From Sutcliffiella cohnii (GTDB taxonomy: Bacteria > Bacillota > Bacilli > Bacillales > Bacillaceae_I), in contig NZ_CP018866.1 of NCBI RefSeq assembly GCF_002250055.1, positions 1,542,501 through 1,606,500 of the forward strand: 64,000 bases of DNA, written 5' to 3'. The position numbers and the translations under genes are program-made. Shown piece by piece: positions 53,516 through 62,062 of the stretch (position 1 is its first letter; every line of letters begins with the position of its first letter). Below the pieces are notes generated by a model. It saw only the letters and a program-made list of their open reading frames with translations. It did not search any database and was not told the origin of the DNA.

Positions 53516-54025
53516 ATGAATATAGATAAAGATCGATATTATTTAGAATTAGCGTTAGAAGAAGCAGAACAAGCTTTATCTGAAAATACATATCCAGTAG
53601 GAGCAGTAATTGTCGATGAACATTATAATGTAATCGCTAAAGGGAGAAACCAAGTATTTCCCAATCAAGATGCCACGTCTCATGCTGAAATTAATGCGAT
53701 TAGAAATGCTGGTCAAGCGATACTAAACGCAAAAATTAGTCGAGAAAAATACACTATTTACACTTCTTTAGAACCGTGTCCGATGTGTACGGGTGGTATT
53801 TTATTTGCACATATTAAAAAAGTTGTTTGGTTGCTAAATGACGATGTAGGATTCGGTGGTTATAAAAAGCTTAAGGAAGCGAATGTATTTGATGAAAGGT
53901 TCAATGAAGTGGAAATGGTAGAAGAACCGTTTCACGATTTGAAGCTCAAACAGATGGAGCTTATGAGTCAATGGGCTAGTAATCCAAACAATATTATAAA
54001 TATAAGAAAAGCTTTGGAAAAGTAA
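53516..54025 (+). CDS. Nucleoside/deoxycytidylate deaminase family protein
   Basis: This 169-residue zinc deaminase has HAE (residues 56-58; zinc His and proton-shuttle Glu) and EPCPMC (Cys88 and Cys91). It is similar to guanine or tRNA adenosine deaminases (TadA/GuaD type) in its PVGAVIVD start, but the C-terminal part fits neither precisely. It acts on a cytosine, guanine or adenine base in small molecules or RNA. It starts 11 bases after the HTH gene. Confidence 0.85.
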   Translation: MNIDKDRYYLELALEEAEQALSENTYPVGAVIVDEHYNVIAKGRNQVFPNQDATSHAEINAIRNAGQAILNAKISREKYTIYTSLEPCPMCTGGILFAHIKKVVWLLNDDVGFGGYKKLKEANVFDERFNEVEMVEEPFHDLKLKQMELMSQWASNPNNIINIRKALEK

Positions 54026-54063
54026 TATTTGGATAAAGGGGCCACTAAGAGGAGAGTTGAATT

Positions 54064-54988
54064 ATGGTGCATCTAGAAATAGTTGTTAAAGAGCTAGATA
54101 AAGAGTTTGATATAAAAGCTTTTGGTAAGGATCCTAGTTTTAGCAGGTTTATTCCAGATGTGTATGACCGACTAAATTTTCATTGGAAAAGTGAGTTTGA
54201 AAAGGATTTTACTGAACTGTTTAATGGGCTAATGTTGAGAGGTGCTCCAGAAATAAACAATGTCTTTTTAGCTGTTTTTCCTACTGACGATGTACTAGAA
54301 AGGTTTATAAAAGAAAGTCATGAAGGTGATTTATTATTTATGCACCATCCGTTGCTTATGGAATGTGGAGATCCTCATGGTAAATGGGGAAGAGGATTTG
54401 TTCCAATTAAAGAAGAGTTTATAAGAAAAATAATGGAAAAAAACTTATCCGTTCACACGTGTCATATACCTTTAGACTATCATAAACAATTGGGCACAAG
54501 TGTTGCAATTGTAAAAGCATTAAAAGCTGAGATTGTTGAGTGTTTTTTACAAGACGATAGTGGAAATAATCTTGTTTTAGTTTGTAACATCGAAGAGACA
54601 AATACTGACGCATTAGAACAACAGTTGAAAGAAATCTTTGAACTACCTTATGTAGATTTTGAGGGGAAACGTTTAAATAATATTAGAAAAATTGCTATCG
54701 TTGCTGGGTGTGGTGATAAAGTCGAATGGATGAAAGAAGCAGAAGAAAAAGGTGTGCAAGCGTATATTACAGGTGAAATACATTGTCATATTGATAATGA
54801 TTATGGAAGAATGAAATATGAAAAGATGAAAGATGAAAGATTACGATAGGAACACCTCGATGTCACTTATCGGTGTATCACATTCTGCTTCTGAGTACCT
54901 TGTAAAACGAACACTAATAAAAGACTGGTTTGAAAGTAATTTTGAACTTAATACTATTTTAATTCCCCAGGGAAAATGGTGGTTATAA
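54064..54988 (+). pseudogene. Nif3-like dinuclear metal-centre protein, frameshifted by a seven-base repeat
   Basis: The first frame (54064-54849) has the Nif3 metal ligands: MHHPLLM, HTCHIPLDYH and GEIHCHIDN. It ends wrongly after KMKDERLR. In another frame the normal ending follows, YDRNTSMSLIGVSHSASEYLV to GKWWL at 54988. The junction contains AGATGAAAGATGAAAGATT, in which the seven bases GATGAAA stand twice; losing one copy gives an intact protein of about 305 residues. Nif3-like proteins are hexamers with two metals and a poorly known role. AAGAGGAG lies before the ATG. Confidence 0.8.
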
Positions 54989-55048
54989 ATTATAAATAGT
55001 AATACGAAAAAAGAACTCAGTGCCCAATTGAAGGCATATAAGTACAAA

Positions 55049-55077
55049 AACACCGTTCAGTTAGTCTGATCGGTGTT
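55049..55077. terminator. Terminator between convergent genes
   Basis: AACACCG..CGGTGTT with a 15-base loop and T-rich flanks on both strands, between the Nif3-like and the LysE genes. Confidence 0.75.
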
Positions 55078-55095
55078 ATTTATTTTATCCGGACC

Positions 55096-55725
55096 TTATA
55101 TTCCAGTTTTAACCCCAAACCCTACTAAAATTAACCCAGTAGACTTTTGGAAGACTTTCTGGAATTTGGCGTTGTTTAACAATTTCTTTGCGTAATCAAT
55201 GACATAAACAAGGGTTAGAAACCATAAAACAGCGAGGAACGTAAGGATGGATGCTAACACAATCAGTTGCTGATTTACATTTTCGTTCAAATTGACAAAT
55301 TGAGGCATGACAGTTATATAAACTAAAACAGTCTTTGGATTTAGTACATTGCTTAGTAACGCCTGCATAAAGGATTCTTTATTGTGTCGACTTGAAGAAG
55401 TGGTTGGAGTGTTCGCTTGTGCTTTAATTTCTTCTAAAGAAAGCGAGCTTTTAGCAAAAAAGCTTTTTATTCCTAAATAAATTAAGTAGGCTGCTCCTAA
55501 GTATTTAATGGTACTAAATAGAATGACAGATTTAGCAATAACAACTGATAAACCAAGAATTGCAATAAGCGTCCAAAAAGTAAGGCCTGTTGCCATTCCA
55601 AGTACAGTATAACGTCCAGCTTTCGGACCGTAGCTAAGCGTATTTTTTACGAGAAGCATCGTATCTGCTCCTGGTATAACGACCATCATTGCAGCAATCG
55701 ATATGTATGTTAGTAAACTATCCAT
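55096..55725 (-). CDS. LysE-family amino-acid exporter
   Basis: This 209-residue protein has six helices. The start, LTYISIAAMMVVIPGADTMLLVKNTLSYGPKAGR, is the LysE/RhtB signature with the conserved PGPD-like PGAD. It exports an amino acid or derivative. It is divergent from the TrmB-type regulator, with a shared region of about 140 bases that carries operator-like repeats. Confidence 0.85.
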   Translation of the reverse strand: MDSLLTYISIAAMMVVIPGADTMLLVKNTLSYGPKAGRYTVLGMATGLTFWTLIAILGLSVVIAKSVILFSTIKYLGAAYLIYLGIKSFFAKSSLSLEEIKAQANTPTTSSSRHNKESFMQALLSNVLNPKTVLVYITVMPQFVNLNENVNQQLIVLASILTFLAVLWFLTLVYVIDYAKKLLNNAKFQKVFQKSTGLILVGFGVKTGI

Positions 55726-55825
55726 GTTGTTTCTCCCTTCTTTATTCGTTAGTGACTACTTATGTAACTACTGGATTGAGTATATCAGAATAGTTTGGAA
55801 TTTTGCAATAGTTTTTGATAAAATA

Positions 55826-55848
55826 ATAGTTACTAAGGTAGCAACTAT
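55826..55848. promoter_or_regulatory. Inverted repeat in the LysE/TrmB divergent region
   Basis: ATAGTTACTA and TAGCAACTAT form an imperfect palindrome (one mismatch) with an AGG centre, 19 bases before the TrmB-type start codon. ATAGTTT occurs again at 55788 and 55808. It is a candidate operator for the regulator. Confidence 0.55.
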
Positions 55849-55866
55849 TTTTATGCAGGAGGGTTT

Positions 55867-56694
55867 ATGAAAGAATCCATTTTCGCAACGTTAAAGAATT
55901 TAAATTTTACAGAATATGAAGCAAAAGCGTATTTGAGCCTTTTGGAGGAATCTCCATTAACGGGATATGCAGTAGCGAAAAATTCTGGTGTACCACGATC
56001 CAAAATATATGAAGTGCTAGATAGTCTCACGATGCGGGGAGATATTCTCGTTAGTCCAGGAAATACGCCACAGTATACTCCTGTTCCAGCAAAAGAGCTC
56101 ATTAAAAATCGCCGCAAGCAAGCGGAAGAGAATTTTGAACTAGCAGAAAAATCATTAGCGGAATTCGAGCAATCAGCAAATGACCGTGAAAATATATGGA
56201 ATATCACTGGGAGCGGTGCAATTCTTGATAAGGTAAAAGAAAGTATATTATCTGCAAAGAAAAGAATTCTCCTAGAGGTTTGGAAAGAGGAATTTGAAGA
56301 ACTGGAGCCTGAACTAAGAGCGGCAGCAGAAAAGGGGATTAACGTAACCATTATCGCTTATGGAGAAATCTCCTCTGACTTTGCGAATGTGTACCTACAT
56401 TATATGGGACAAGATATTACAGAAGAATATGGTGGACGCTGGCTTGTTATTAGTGCAGATGATTCCGAAGTAGTTGCCGGTATTGTCTCGTTAGGGAAAG
56501 ATAGTCGCGCAGCATGGACAAGGCATGTAGGGCTAGTCATGCCAATTACGGAATTTGTCATTCACGATTTATATCTTATGGAAATAATGAAGGAGCATAG
56601 AGAAATTTTAGAAGGAAGTTTCGGGGAAAACCTCGTGAACTTACGGCGTAAATTTTCCATACACCCAGATTTTAAAAAGCATTATGTAAAATAA
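55867..56694 (+). CDS. TrmB-family transcriptional regulator
   Basis: This 275-residue protein has an N-terminal winged HTH (residues 10-80; FTEYEAKAYLSLLEESPLTGYAVAKNSGVPRSKIYEVLDSL), a coiled-coil helix (100-130) and a TrmB-like phospholipase-D-fold effector domain. It probably senses an amino acid or sugar and controls the divergent LysE exporter. AGGAGGGTTT lies before the ATG. Confidence 0.85.
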   Translation: MKESIFATLKNLNFTEYEAKAYLSLLEESPLTGYAVAKNSGVPRSKIYEVLDSLTMRGDILVSPGNTPQYTPVPAKELIKNRRKQAEENFELAEKSLAEFEQSANDRENIWNITGSGAILDKVKESILSAKKRILLEVWKEEFEELEPELRAAAEKGINVTIIAYGEISSDFANVYLHYMGQDITEEYGGRWLVISADDSEVVAGIVSLGKDSRAAWTRHVGLVMPITEFVIHDLYLMEIMKEHREILEGSFGENLVNLRRKFSIHPDFKKHYVK

Positions 56695-56809
56695 TGATGT
56701 TGAAGAACAAGTATTGCTGAATCTTGTTCTTTTTCTATTTGTATTAAATGCAGAAAATTCGAAACTTATTTATAACGCCAACGTATTAATTAAAAGGGAG
56801 GGATGTGTT

Positions 56810-57367
56810 ATGAAAAAGAACTATGAAAGAAAGCATTATTTTATTGTAAGTACTATTACTTTAATAGTGTTATCTCCACTAATTATCTGGTTACTTCCTT
56901 ATACTGTTCAAAGAGTTCTTTTTGATATGAGTACTACAGAATCTGCTTGGATGATAGAAACACCAAGTATTACATATCGATTTTTTATGATAGCTTGGTT
57001 GTTTTTATTAATAGGTTCAGTTACAGCATACTTTTATTACAAGCGAAAAATAGCCATCATTTTTAGTTGTACCGTTTTGGCGGCATGTTTTATGTATTTT
57101 GGATTAAAACCAATTACAGTCTTAAATTCAGCTGGATTTATTTTTGTGGATTCTCCTTTTGAAAATCAAGTTAAATACAGTTGGGAAGATGTAGAGAAAG
57201 TATATTTAATAATAGATGATACAACTAAAGAGCAAAGCCTTGAATTCCATTATAAAGATAATGAAATATTCATGCTTACTAATAGGAATGATGTACAAAA
57301 TATGAGGTCTATTCTTTTAAATATAAGTAAAACTTACGAATTTCCGTTTACCACGAAAGAAAACTAA
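56810..57367 (+). CDS. Membrane protein with a C-terminal PH-like domain
   Basis: This 185-residue protein has three helices (about residues 13-35, 59-78 and 86-105) and a C-terminal soluble part, QVKYSWEDVEKVYLIIDDT..LEFHYKDNEIFML, typical of bacterial PH-like or YcxB-type domains. The ATG at 56810 has AAAAGGGAGGG upstream; the frame extends further up without a good start. Function unknown. Confidence 0.6.
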   Translation: MKKNYERKHYFIVSTITLIVLSPLIIWLLPYTVQRVLFDMSTTESAWMIETPSITYRFFMIAWLFLLIGSVTAYFYYKRKIAIIFSCTVLAACFMYFGLKPITVLNSAGFIFVDSPFENQVKYSWEDVEKVYLIIDDTTKEQSLEFHYKDNEIFMLTNRNDVQNMRSILLNISKTYEFPFTTKEN

Positions 57368-57471
57368 GTAATCCTTGAAATCATTCCGGAAGCTTTGGGA
57401 CGTAATATCGTTTTCATAATAGTAAAAAAATTCCGAACTTTTTACGGACAAACAAAATGGGGGTGAGTGGA

Positions 57472-57717
57472 ATGACAAAGAGAGGAGCCGGGGTTGCTTT
57501 TATTGCAATTTCTGCATTTTTAATATCTTCCAAATATATAAGTGCTTCAATCTTCGGTTCGGGAGTTCTTAGTTGGGACAAATCTTTATATGAAGCGATG
57601 TTATATTACGTTGGCGACACTTTAAGTAATTTTAGTTTATTAGCTTTTATTATAGGGCTTGCATACATCGTCTGGGGAGAGTTTGAGGACTGGAAGAGCA
57701 AAAATAATAATAATTAA
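57472..57717 (+). CDS. Small membrane protein with two helices
   Basis: This protein of about 81 residues has two helices (residues 6-26 and 48-70) and a Lys/Asn-rich tail. ATG 57457 is also possible; the GGGGGTGAGTGG run favours the ATG at 57472. Unknown family. Confidence 0.6.
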   Translation: MTKRGAGVAFIAISAFLISSKYISASIFGSGVLSWDKSLYEAMLYYVGDTLSNFSLLAFIIGLAYIVWGEFEDWKSKNNNN

Positions 57718-57725
57718 GTATTAGA

Positions 57726-58010
57726 GTGTTTCTCTTCAAGAGGGGAAATGCTTTAATTTTTGTAGAGAAGAGATTGTACTTACTTAGAGATATACTTCAA
57801 ACAAATACATATGAAATATGTGAAATTTGCTTTTGGGAAGACGATGGATACCAATACAAATATCCTGATGAAACGGGTGCCAACTATGTATCCTTTAGAA
57901 AGGCCCAACAAAATTTTCTAAAATTTTGGGCTAAAGGTGAAAGAAGCTTACAATTTGGTAGATCTCCTAATAAATCTGATATAAAAGATCATAATTGGAA
58001 ACCGTTATAA
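57726..58010 (+). pseudogene. CPCC-type cysteine-rich protein lacking its CPCC head
   Basis: The conserved part, TYEICEICFWEDDGYQYKYPDETGANYVSFRKAQQNF, is the body of the 'cysteine-rich CPCC' family. The N-terminal CPCCGY block that gives the family its name is missing, replaced by a Leu/Phe-rich stretch that does not match. There is no good ribosome site for the upstream start. I take it as a degraded gene. Role of the family unknown. Confidence 0.6.
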
Positions 58011-58220
58011 TTCAACAAGCCCTAAATAGGAATGAATGCGAGGTTTCTTGAAGGTTAGTAATCTTAAAGAATTTTGTCTCAGAAGTGACAAACCTAGATG
58101 TACGACTAAGAAACTAGTCAATGGACGAGAAATGAATTTTTGCATATTTTGTCGAAACTCTTCCAATTGCTACAATGTTGTTTAATAATTAATTAAGACT
58201 ACATAAAGGAGTTTTTTTAA

Positions 58221-58385
58221 GTGATCCCAATCGAGTTAATTGTGCAAGAACTTAAACGATTGGTGAGTGATTATTATAATTGTGACGATCCAATCCTTAA
58301 AGAATCTATTCATTCTGATATCGAGCTACTTAATGATGCTTTATTTCTGAGTGATTTGCCAGATGATAGTATGAGTGAATATTAA
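58221..58385 (+). CDS. Small soluble protein
   Basis: This 54-residue acidic protein starts MIPIELIVQELKRLVSDYY and ends DDSMSEY, with one Cys. The GTG start has AAAGGAG nine bases before it. It looks real, but no family is clear. It has some likeness to Spo0E-type small helical proteins without their SQELD motif. Confidence 0.55.
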   Translation: MIPIELIVQELKRLVSDYYNCDDPILKESIHSDIELLNDALFLSDLPDDSMSEY

Positions 58386-58457
58386 TAGTGTCATTGTTCA
58401 ATGAAAGTCAACAATCATTTTGTTGGCTTTTTTCAAAATAAAGAAAGAGGGAGATAC

Positions 58458-58772
58458 ATGGATATTAGTATTTCTAGTATAATTCTTAGCATCATTTTGT
58501 TAATCCCCTTATATGGTGTATTAATATGGACGTATATAGAACCTGAGGAAAGCTTATTATTCGGAAAAAGATGGATGTACAACGGGGAAATAGAACCGTC
58601 TACAAAAGCTATCCGTTATACAAAATTTTCTACGATGACAGTAATGATCGGACTTCCAATAGTCATATTTAGTTTTCTTACAAAAATATACATACTAAGA
58701 TTAAGTATAGTAGTGTTGTTTGTGGTATTAGTAATCGGAGCTATAAATATACTAAACAAGGAAGACGAGTAA
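58458..58772 (+). CDS. Small membrane protein with three helices
   Basis: This 104-residue protein has helices at about residues 3-24, 58-76 and 80-98, with a polar loop YIEPEESLLFGKRWMYNGEIEPS. GAAAGAGGGAGA lies before the ATG at 58458; an upstream extension to 58401 has no site. Unknown family. Confidence 0.65.
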   Translation: MDISISSIILSIILLIPLYGVLIWTYIEPEESLLFGKRWMYNGEIEPSTKAIRYTKFSTMTVMIGLPIVIFSFLTKIYILRLSIVVLFVVLVIGAINILNKEDE

Positions 58773-58845
58773 CCTCGAACAACGGGAAAGTAATAGCAAA
58801 TGAAAAGTCGCCTTGTTCCAGCAAATGCTTGAAAGGGGTAATTTT

Positions 58846-59259
58846 ATGAGCAAAAGTATATCAAGTATGATAGTTCTAGCTATTTTTTTTGCTTTAGTAT
58901 TAGGAGGATGTGCATTTACTAAAAATCCTGTGTTAAAAGGTGGCTATCAAAGTGAACATGTAAATGGCTATGTTGTTCAACTTTCATTTCAACCTATCGA
59001 TAATAGTTTTATTCAATACATTGATAACAGGGAAGTAGATAAAGGAACGTACGAGCAATTAGACAACGGTGTATATAAAATTAATGGAGAAATTCAACAA
59101 TTTGAAATTACATTAAATAGTGATGATTCCTTTGAAATTATCGTAAAAAAACTAAATGATGGTAAACCAATTACATTGGAAAATATTGATAAAACACCTG
59201 TTTACTTTTCTCCAAAATTTGATGATGTAGAAGAGTATAGATCCTTAATTGAAGAATAA
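58846..59259 (+). CDS. Small lipoprotein
   Basis: This 137-residue protein has a signal peptide with lipobox LVLGGCAF (Cys about residue 22). The mature part is beta-rich (VVQLSFQPIDNSFIQYIDNREVDKGTYEQLDNGVYKING). GAAAGGGG lies seven bases before the ATG at 58846; the upstream frame is ignored. Unknown role. Confidence 0.7.
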   Translation: MSKSISSMIVLAIFFALVLGGCAFTKNPVLKGGYQSEHVNGYVVQLSFQPIDNSFIQYIDNREVDKGTYEQLDNGVYKINGEIQQFEITLNSDDSFEIIVKKLNDGKPITLENIDKTPVYFSPKFDDVEEYRSLIEE

Positions 59260-59349
59260 ACCACTTATCTATCCCGTAAGTATGTAAGGACTTTACAATG
59301 TAAAGTCCTACCGTTGTTGTTTACTATGCTTAAATAGGAAAATCCAAAT

Positions 59350-60294
59350 CTATCTAAAACGATCCACATAATTACTTTTTTCTAAGATCTCTTCCGGTGA
59401 TAGTGCTGTCCATTCCTCAATCGTTGCATCGGGATTATTCTCCAAAAAGTCTTGCATTATATTAAATCCAATAGCATAACCGTAAAGTCTCGGAAATCCT
59501 CCTCCTCCAAATATCACTTGTTGATTATATTCGTAGTTAGTTGAATCCGATTCTCTCTCAATTTTATTCCAGTTCGCTTCTTCTTGTTGTGGCGATACGG
59601 TGAAAATACTTGCCTCTGGATAAAGGATACGTTTAAAACTTTCCGCTCGACCTTCAAATATTAAATAATCTAATAGTGTCATAGGTTCACCTGAATAATG
59701 TTCATCTGTCCAAACGCTGTGATGGTATTCGTGTGCCACTGTACCGGCTAAGGTATTTTCTGTATTATAAAATTGTTTGTTATAAAAGATGACGATCTTC
59801 CCTGCCCCTACATTTAATGCTACACCACCAGCGTTTTGATTGTAGGGAAGGATACAAACTGTAGTATCAGGACCTGGGAGTATGTCAGATGATTTCTTCA
59901 ATGCTGCTTGCACAACTACTTCAAGATTGGCATTCATCATTTCATTAACAATTCTTTTTGTGTCGTGTATGTTAGTGGGAGGATTTTGTATGTAGTTGTT
60001 CATTAAATCTAGATATTCACCATCTTTAAAACACTTGTCCCAGGATGGGAGAAACACAGTTTCTAAATACAAGAACCGCAAATTTGTATCTTCTATTTCA
60101 CTTTTTTCAATGTACTCATGGAAATTCTCATATAGCGGGATAATTTCGAAAGTCTGCTCGAAAGTTTCATGGGCAACAGTAAAAACGCCTTCACTTACTT
60201 CTACTTCTTCTTTTATTTCTGTATCAACAGTTTCCTCGCAAGCTGAAAGCAACAAAACGAACATGAATATCACTACATAGTTTACTATTTTCAT
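59350..60294 (-). CDS. DUF2268-family putative Zn-peptidase lipoprotein
   Basis: This 314-residue protein has a lipobox LLLSACEE (Cys about residue 19) and the zinc motif HEYHH (HExxH, about residues 188-192) in VAHEYHHSVW, followed by an ...EGRAES... third-ligand region. DUF2268 proteins are predicted zinc-dependent proteases attached outside the membrane. A small membrane gene lies upstream on the same strand. AAGGAGT sits before the ATG. Confidence 0.8.
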   Translation of the reverse strand: MKIVNYVVIFMFVLLLSACEETVDTEIKEEVEVSEGVFTVAHETFEQTFEIIPLYENFHEYIEKSEIEDTNLRFLYLETVFLPSWDKCFKDGEYLDLMNNYIQNPPTNIHDTKRIVNEMMNANLEVVVQAALKKSSDILPGPDTTVCILPYNQNAGGVALNVGAGKIVIFYNKQFYNTENTLAGTVAHEYHHSVWTDEHYSGEPMTLLDYLIFEGRAESFKRILYPEASIFTVSPQQEEANWNKIERESDSTNYEYNQQVIFGGGGFPRLYGYAIGFNIMQDFLENNPDATIEEWTALSPEEILEKSNYVDRFR

Positions 60295-60308
60295 TATCTA
60301 ACTCCTTG

Positions 60309-60503
60309 CTAGAATTTTAGTAAGCCCATAATAAGAAAAAATATCCCAAAAGCCTTTAGTATCGGTACAATAATTTGCCAAGTGTCCAACGGTGCACCTG
60401 TTATTTTTGTTACTATTTTATTTAAGGTAAACGCTAGAACTAAAAGTGAAAGGGAAATGATAAACATTGTTTCTACTGGAATGGAAATAATCAGATAACC
60501 CAT
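60309..60503 (-). CDS. Small membrane protein upstream of the DUF2268 gene
   Basis: This 64-residue protein has two helices (residues 10-30 and 43-62) with a short polar loop. GGGAGGAAGCT lies before the ATG. It ends 14 bases before the DUF2268 gene and is likely to be co-transcribed. Unknown family. Confidence 0.6.
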   Translation of the reverse strand: MGYLIISIPVETMFIISLSLLVLAFTLNKIVTKITGAPLDTWQIIVPILKAFGIFFLIMGLLKF

Positions 60504-60739
60504 TTAGCTTCCTCCCATATTTTGTCTTATTAAAATAATAATACATTAGGAAGTTTTTGTAAAATCGCAATAGTGTTTATTTTGAGAAAACTAAACCGAT
60601 TTTGTTGTTTATTATCATGTAAATTGGTAAACTATTATTTGTAAGATTTTGGATGTTTTAGAAATGTCGTTAGGAATATATAGTTGGACGCGTTTGAGGC
60701 GTGAATAGAAGTGGAATAAATCGGAGGTGTTAACCAGGT

Positions 60740-60913
60740 ATGCTTAATTGGTGGTATAGGATTAGTTTTATCATTTTAGGATTTTTATCCTTTTTCACTG
60801 GAGAAATTGTGACTTTTTTTATGTTATGGTTTATTTTTTTAGGTTTGACTAGTATTAACATAACTTTAAAGAAGATATATGTTCAAAACAATGAAAAGTT
60901 AAAACAGGAGTAG
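60740..60913 (+). CDS. Small membrane protein
   Basis: This 57-residue protein starts MLNWWYRISFIILGFLSFF, has two helices and a Lys/Gln-rich tail. GGAGGTG lies before the ATG with a slightly long spacer. Not recognised. Confidence 0.5.
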   Translation: MLNWWYRISFIILGFLSFFTGEIVTFFMLWFIFLGLTSINITLKKIYVQNNEKLKQE

Positions 60914-61008
60914 AAAGAATAGAATACATATCTTGACCTAAATTTTTTAATAGAATTGGAGTAACTTTTAATCTTTGAATGCGTCAAAGGTTAAAGGGGG
61001 AAATTGAT

Positions 61009-61563
61009 ATGAATAACGTTCATAAGAACATATTGCACTTTTCAATTCTTATTATTATTTTAATATTTATTCCGGGTTGTAATACGCTGCAAGATAACAA
61101 CAGTGAAGAGGTGCTAGAGGAATTTCATATGATGCAAGATAACAATAATGAAGTGATGCCAGAGGACTTTCACTTCAGTCTTACTTATGGAACATATGGA
61201 AAACAAAAAATAGATACTTTTCAAGATATTGTTGTGAAAGACCTTGTGGAGGATGGGACCATCGAGGCTAATATTTCACTCACTTCGGACGAAAAACAAG
61301 CAATATATGATGAGATGATGAAGATAGGTGTCATGAATGAGTTGGAGCTTGAAAAAGAAGAGGGGTGTGAAACGGAGCCTCCTTCCATTTCTCAGTGGTA
61401 CATTCAAATGAATGGAGAAACGAAAAGCTTTTCCTACATGAGTTTTTGTGATTATACGGAAGATGCTTTGGCATTAGTGAAACTAGAAGACTACATTCAT
61501 AAGGTAGTATCTTCAAAAGAGGAATATAGGGATTTGCCCGAATCGAACGGGTATTATGAGTGA
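61009..61563 (+). CDS. Lipoprotein
   Basis: This 184-residue protein has a signal peptide with lipobox FIPGCNT (Cys about residue 22), then a repeat-like head (LQDNNSEEVLEEFH, MQDNNNEVMPEDFH) and a soluble body with two Cys. AAAGGGGG lies seven bases before the ATG at 61009. The doubled DNN-EV-EDFH segment shows a small internal duplication. Unknown role. Confidence 0.7.
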   Translation: MNNVHKNILHFSILIIILIFIPGCNTLQDNNSEEVLEEFHMMQDNNNEVMPEDFHFSLTYGTYGKQKIDTFQDIVVKDLVEDGTIEANISLTSDEKQAIYDEMMKIGVMNELELEKEEGCETEPPSISQWYIQMNGETKSFSYMSFCDYTEDALALVKLEDYIHKVVSSKEEYRDLPESNGYYE

Positions 61564-61608
61564 CTCTGTTGAATCTAGAGTAGAGGGATTTTCAATATCA
61601 GAACGAGA

Positions 61609-61645
61609 ACAGGCACCGATCTTAGCAGGATTAGTGCCTGTTTTT
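61609..61645 (+). terminator. Intrinsic terminator
   Basis: ACAGGCAC..GTGCCTGT with a 17-base loop, followed by TTTTG. It ends the lipoprotein gene. Confidence 0.8.
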
Positions 61646-61792
61646 GTTGAATTAGTATCGAATTAATAATAAATGGGGGATTTGCATTGATGTTTAGTGC
61701 AGAAAAGGTTGTTGTACTTGGAACTTTTCGTATGTCTGAACGAACAGCAAAGGGGTTTTGAAGAGAAAGTTATAAAAAACGAAGATTACTTA

Positions 61793-62010
61793 ACAACTTT
61801 TCAAATTTACTTAACAGCATTAGAAAATTACTTAACAACTTCGCAAATTTACTTAACAGCAATGGAAAATTACTTAACAACTTTTCAAATTTACTTAACA
61901 GCATTAGAAAATTACTTAACAACTTCGCAAATTTACTTAACAGCAATGGAAAATTACTTAACAACTTCGCAAATATATTTAACAACATCCGAAAATTACT
62001 TAACAACCGT
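61793..62010. repeat. Array of about 21-bp units (TTACTTAACAAC, the reverse-strand form)
   Basis: Ten or so units alternate TTACTTAACAACTT(TTC/CGC)AAA and TTACTTAACAGCA(TT/A)..GAAAA, giving a 42-base double unit. Read on the other strand, the core is GTTGTTAAGTAAA, the type seen in the second half of the 34274-34545 array. The frame through it is open and fuses in frame to the acetyltransferase at 62063. Confidence 0.85.
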
Positions 62011-62062
62011 TAAAATTGTGAGGTTATTCAACTTAAGTATTTTAATAAAGGAGAGAACTATT

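Noticed and set aside
61690..61761. Tiny gene (MFSAEKVVVLGTF..) ahead of the repeat array
   Set aside because: Only 23 codons, no family likeness, and it runs out at the array; not supported.
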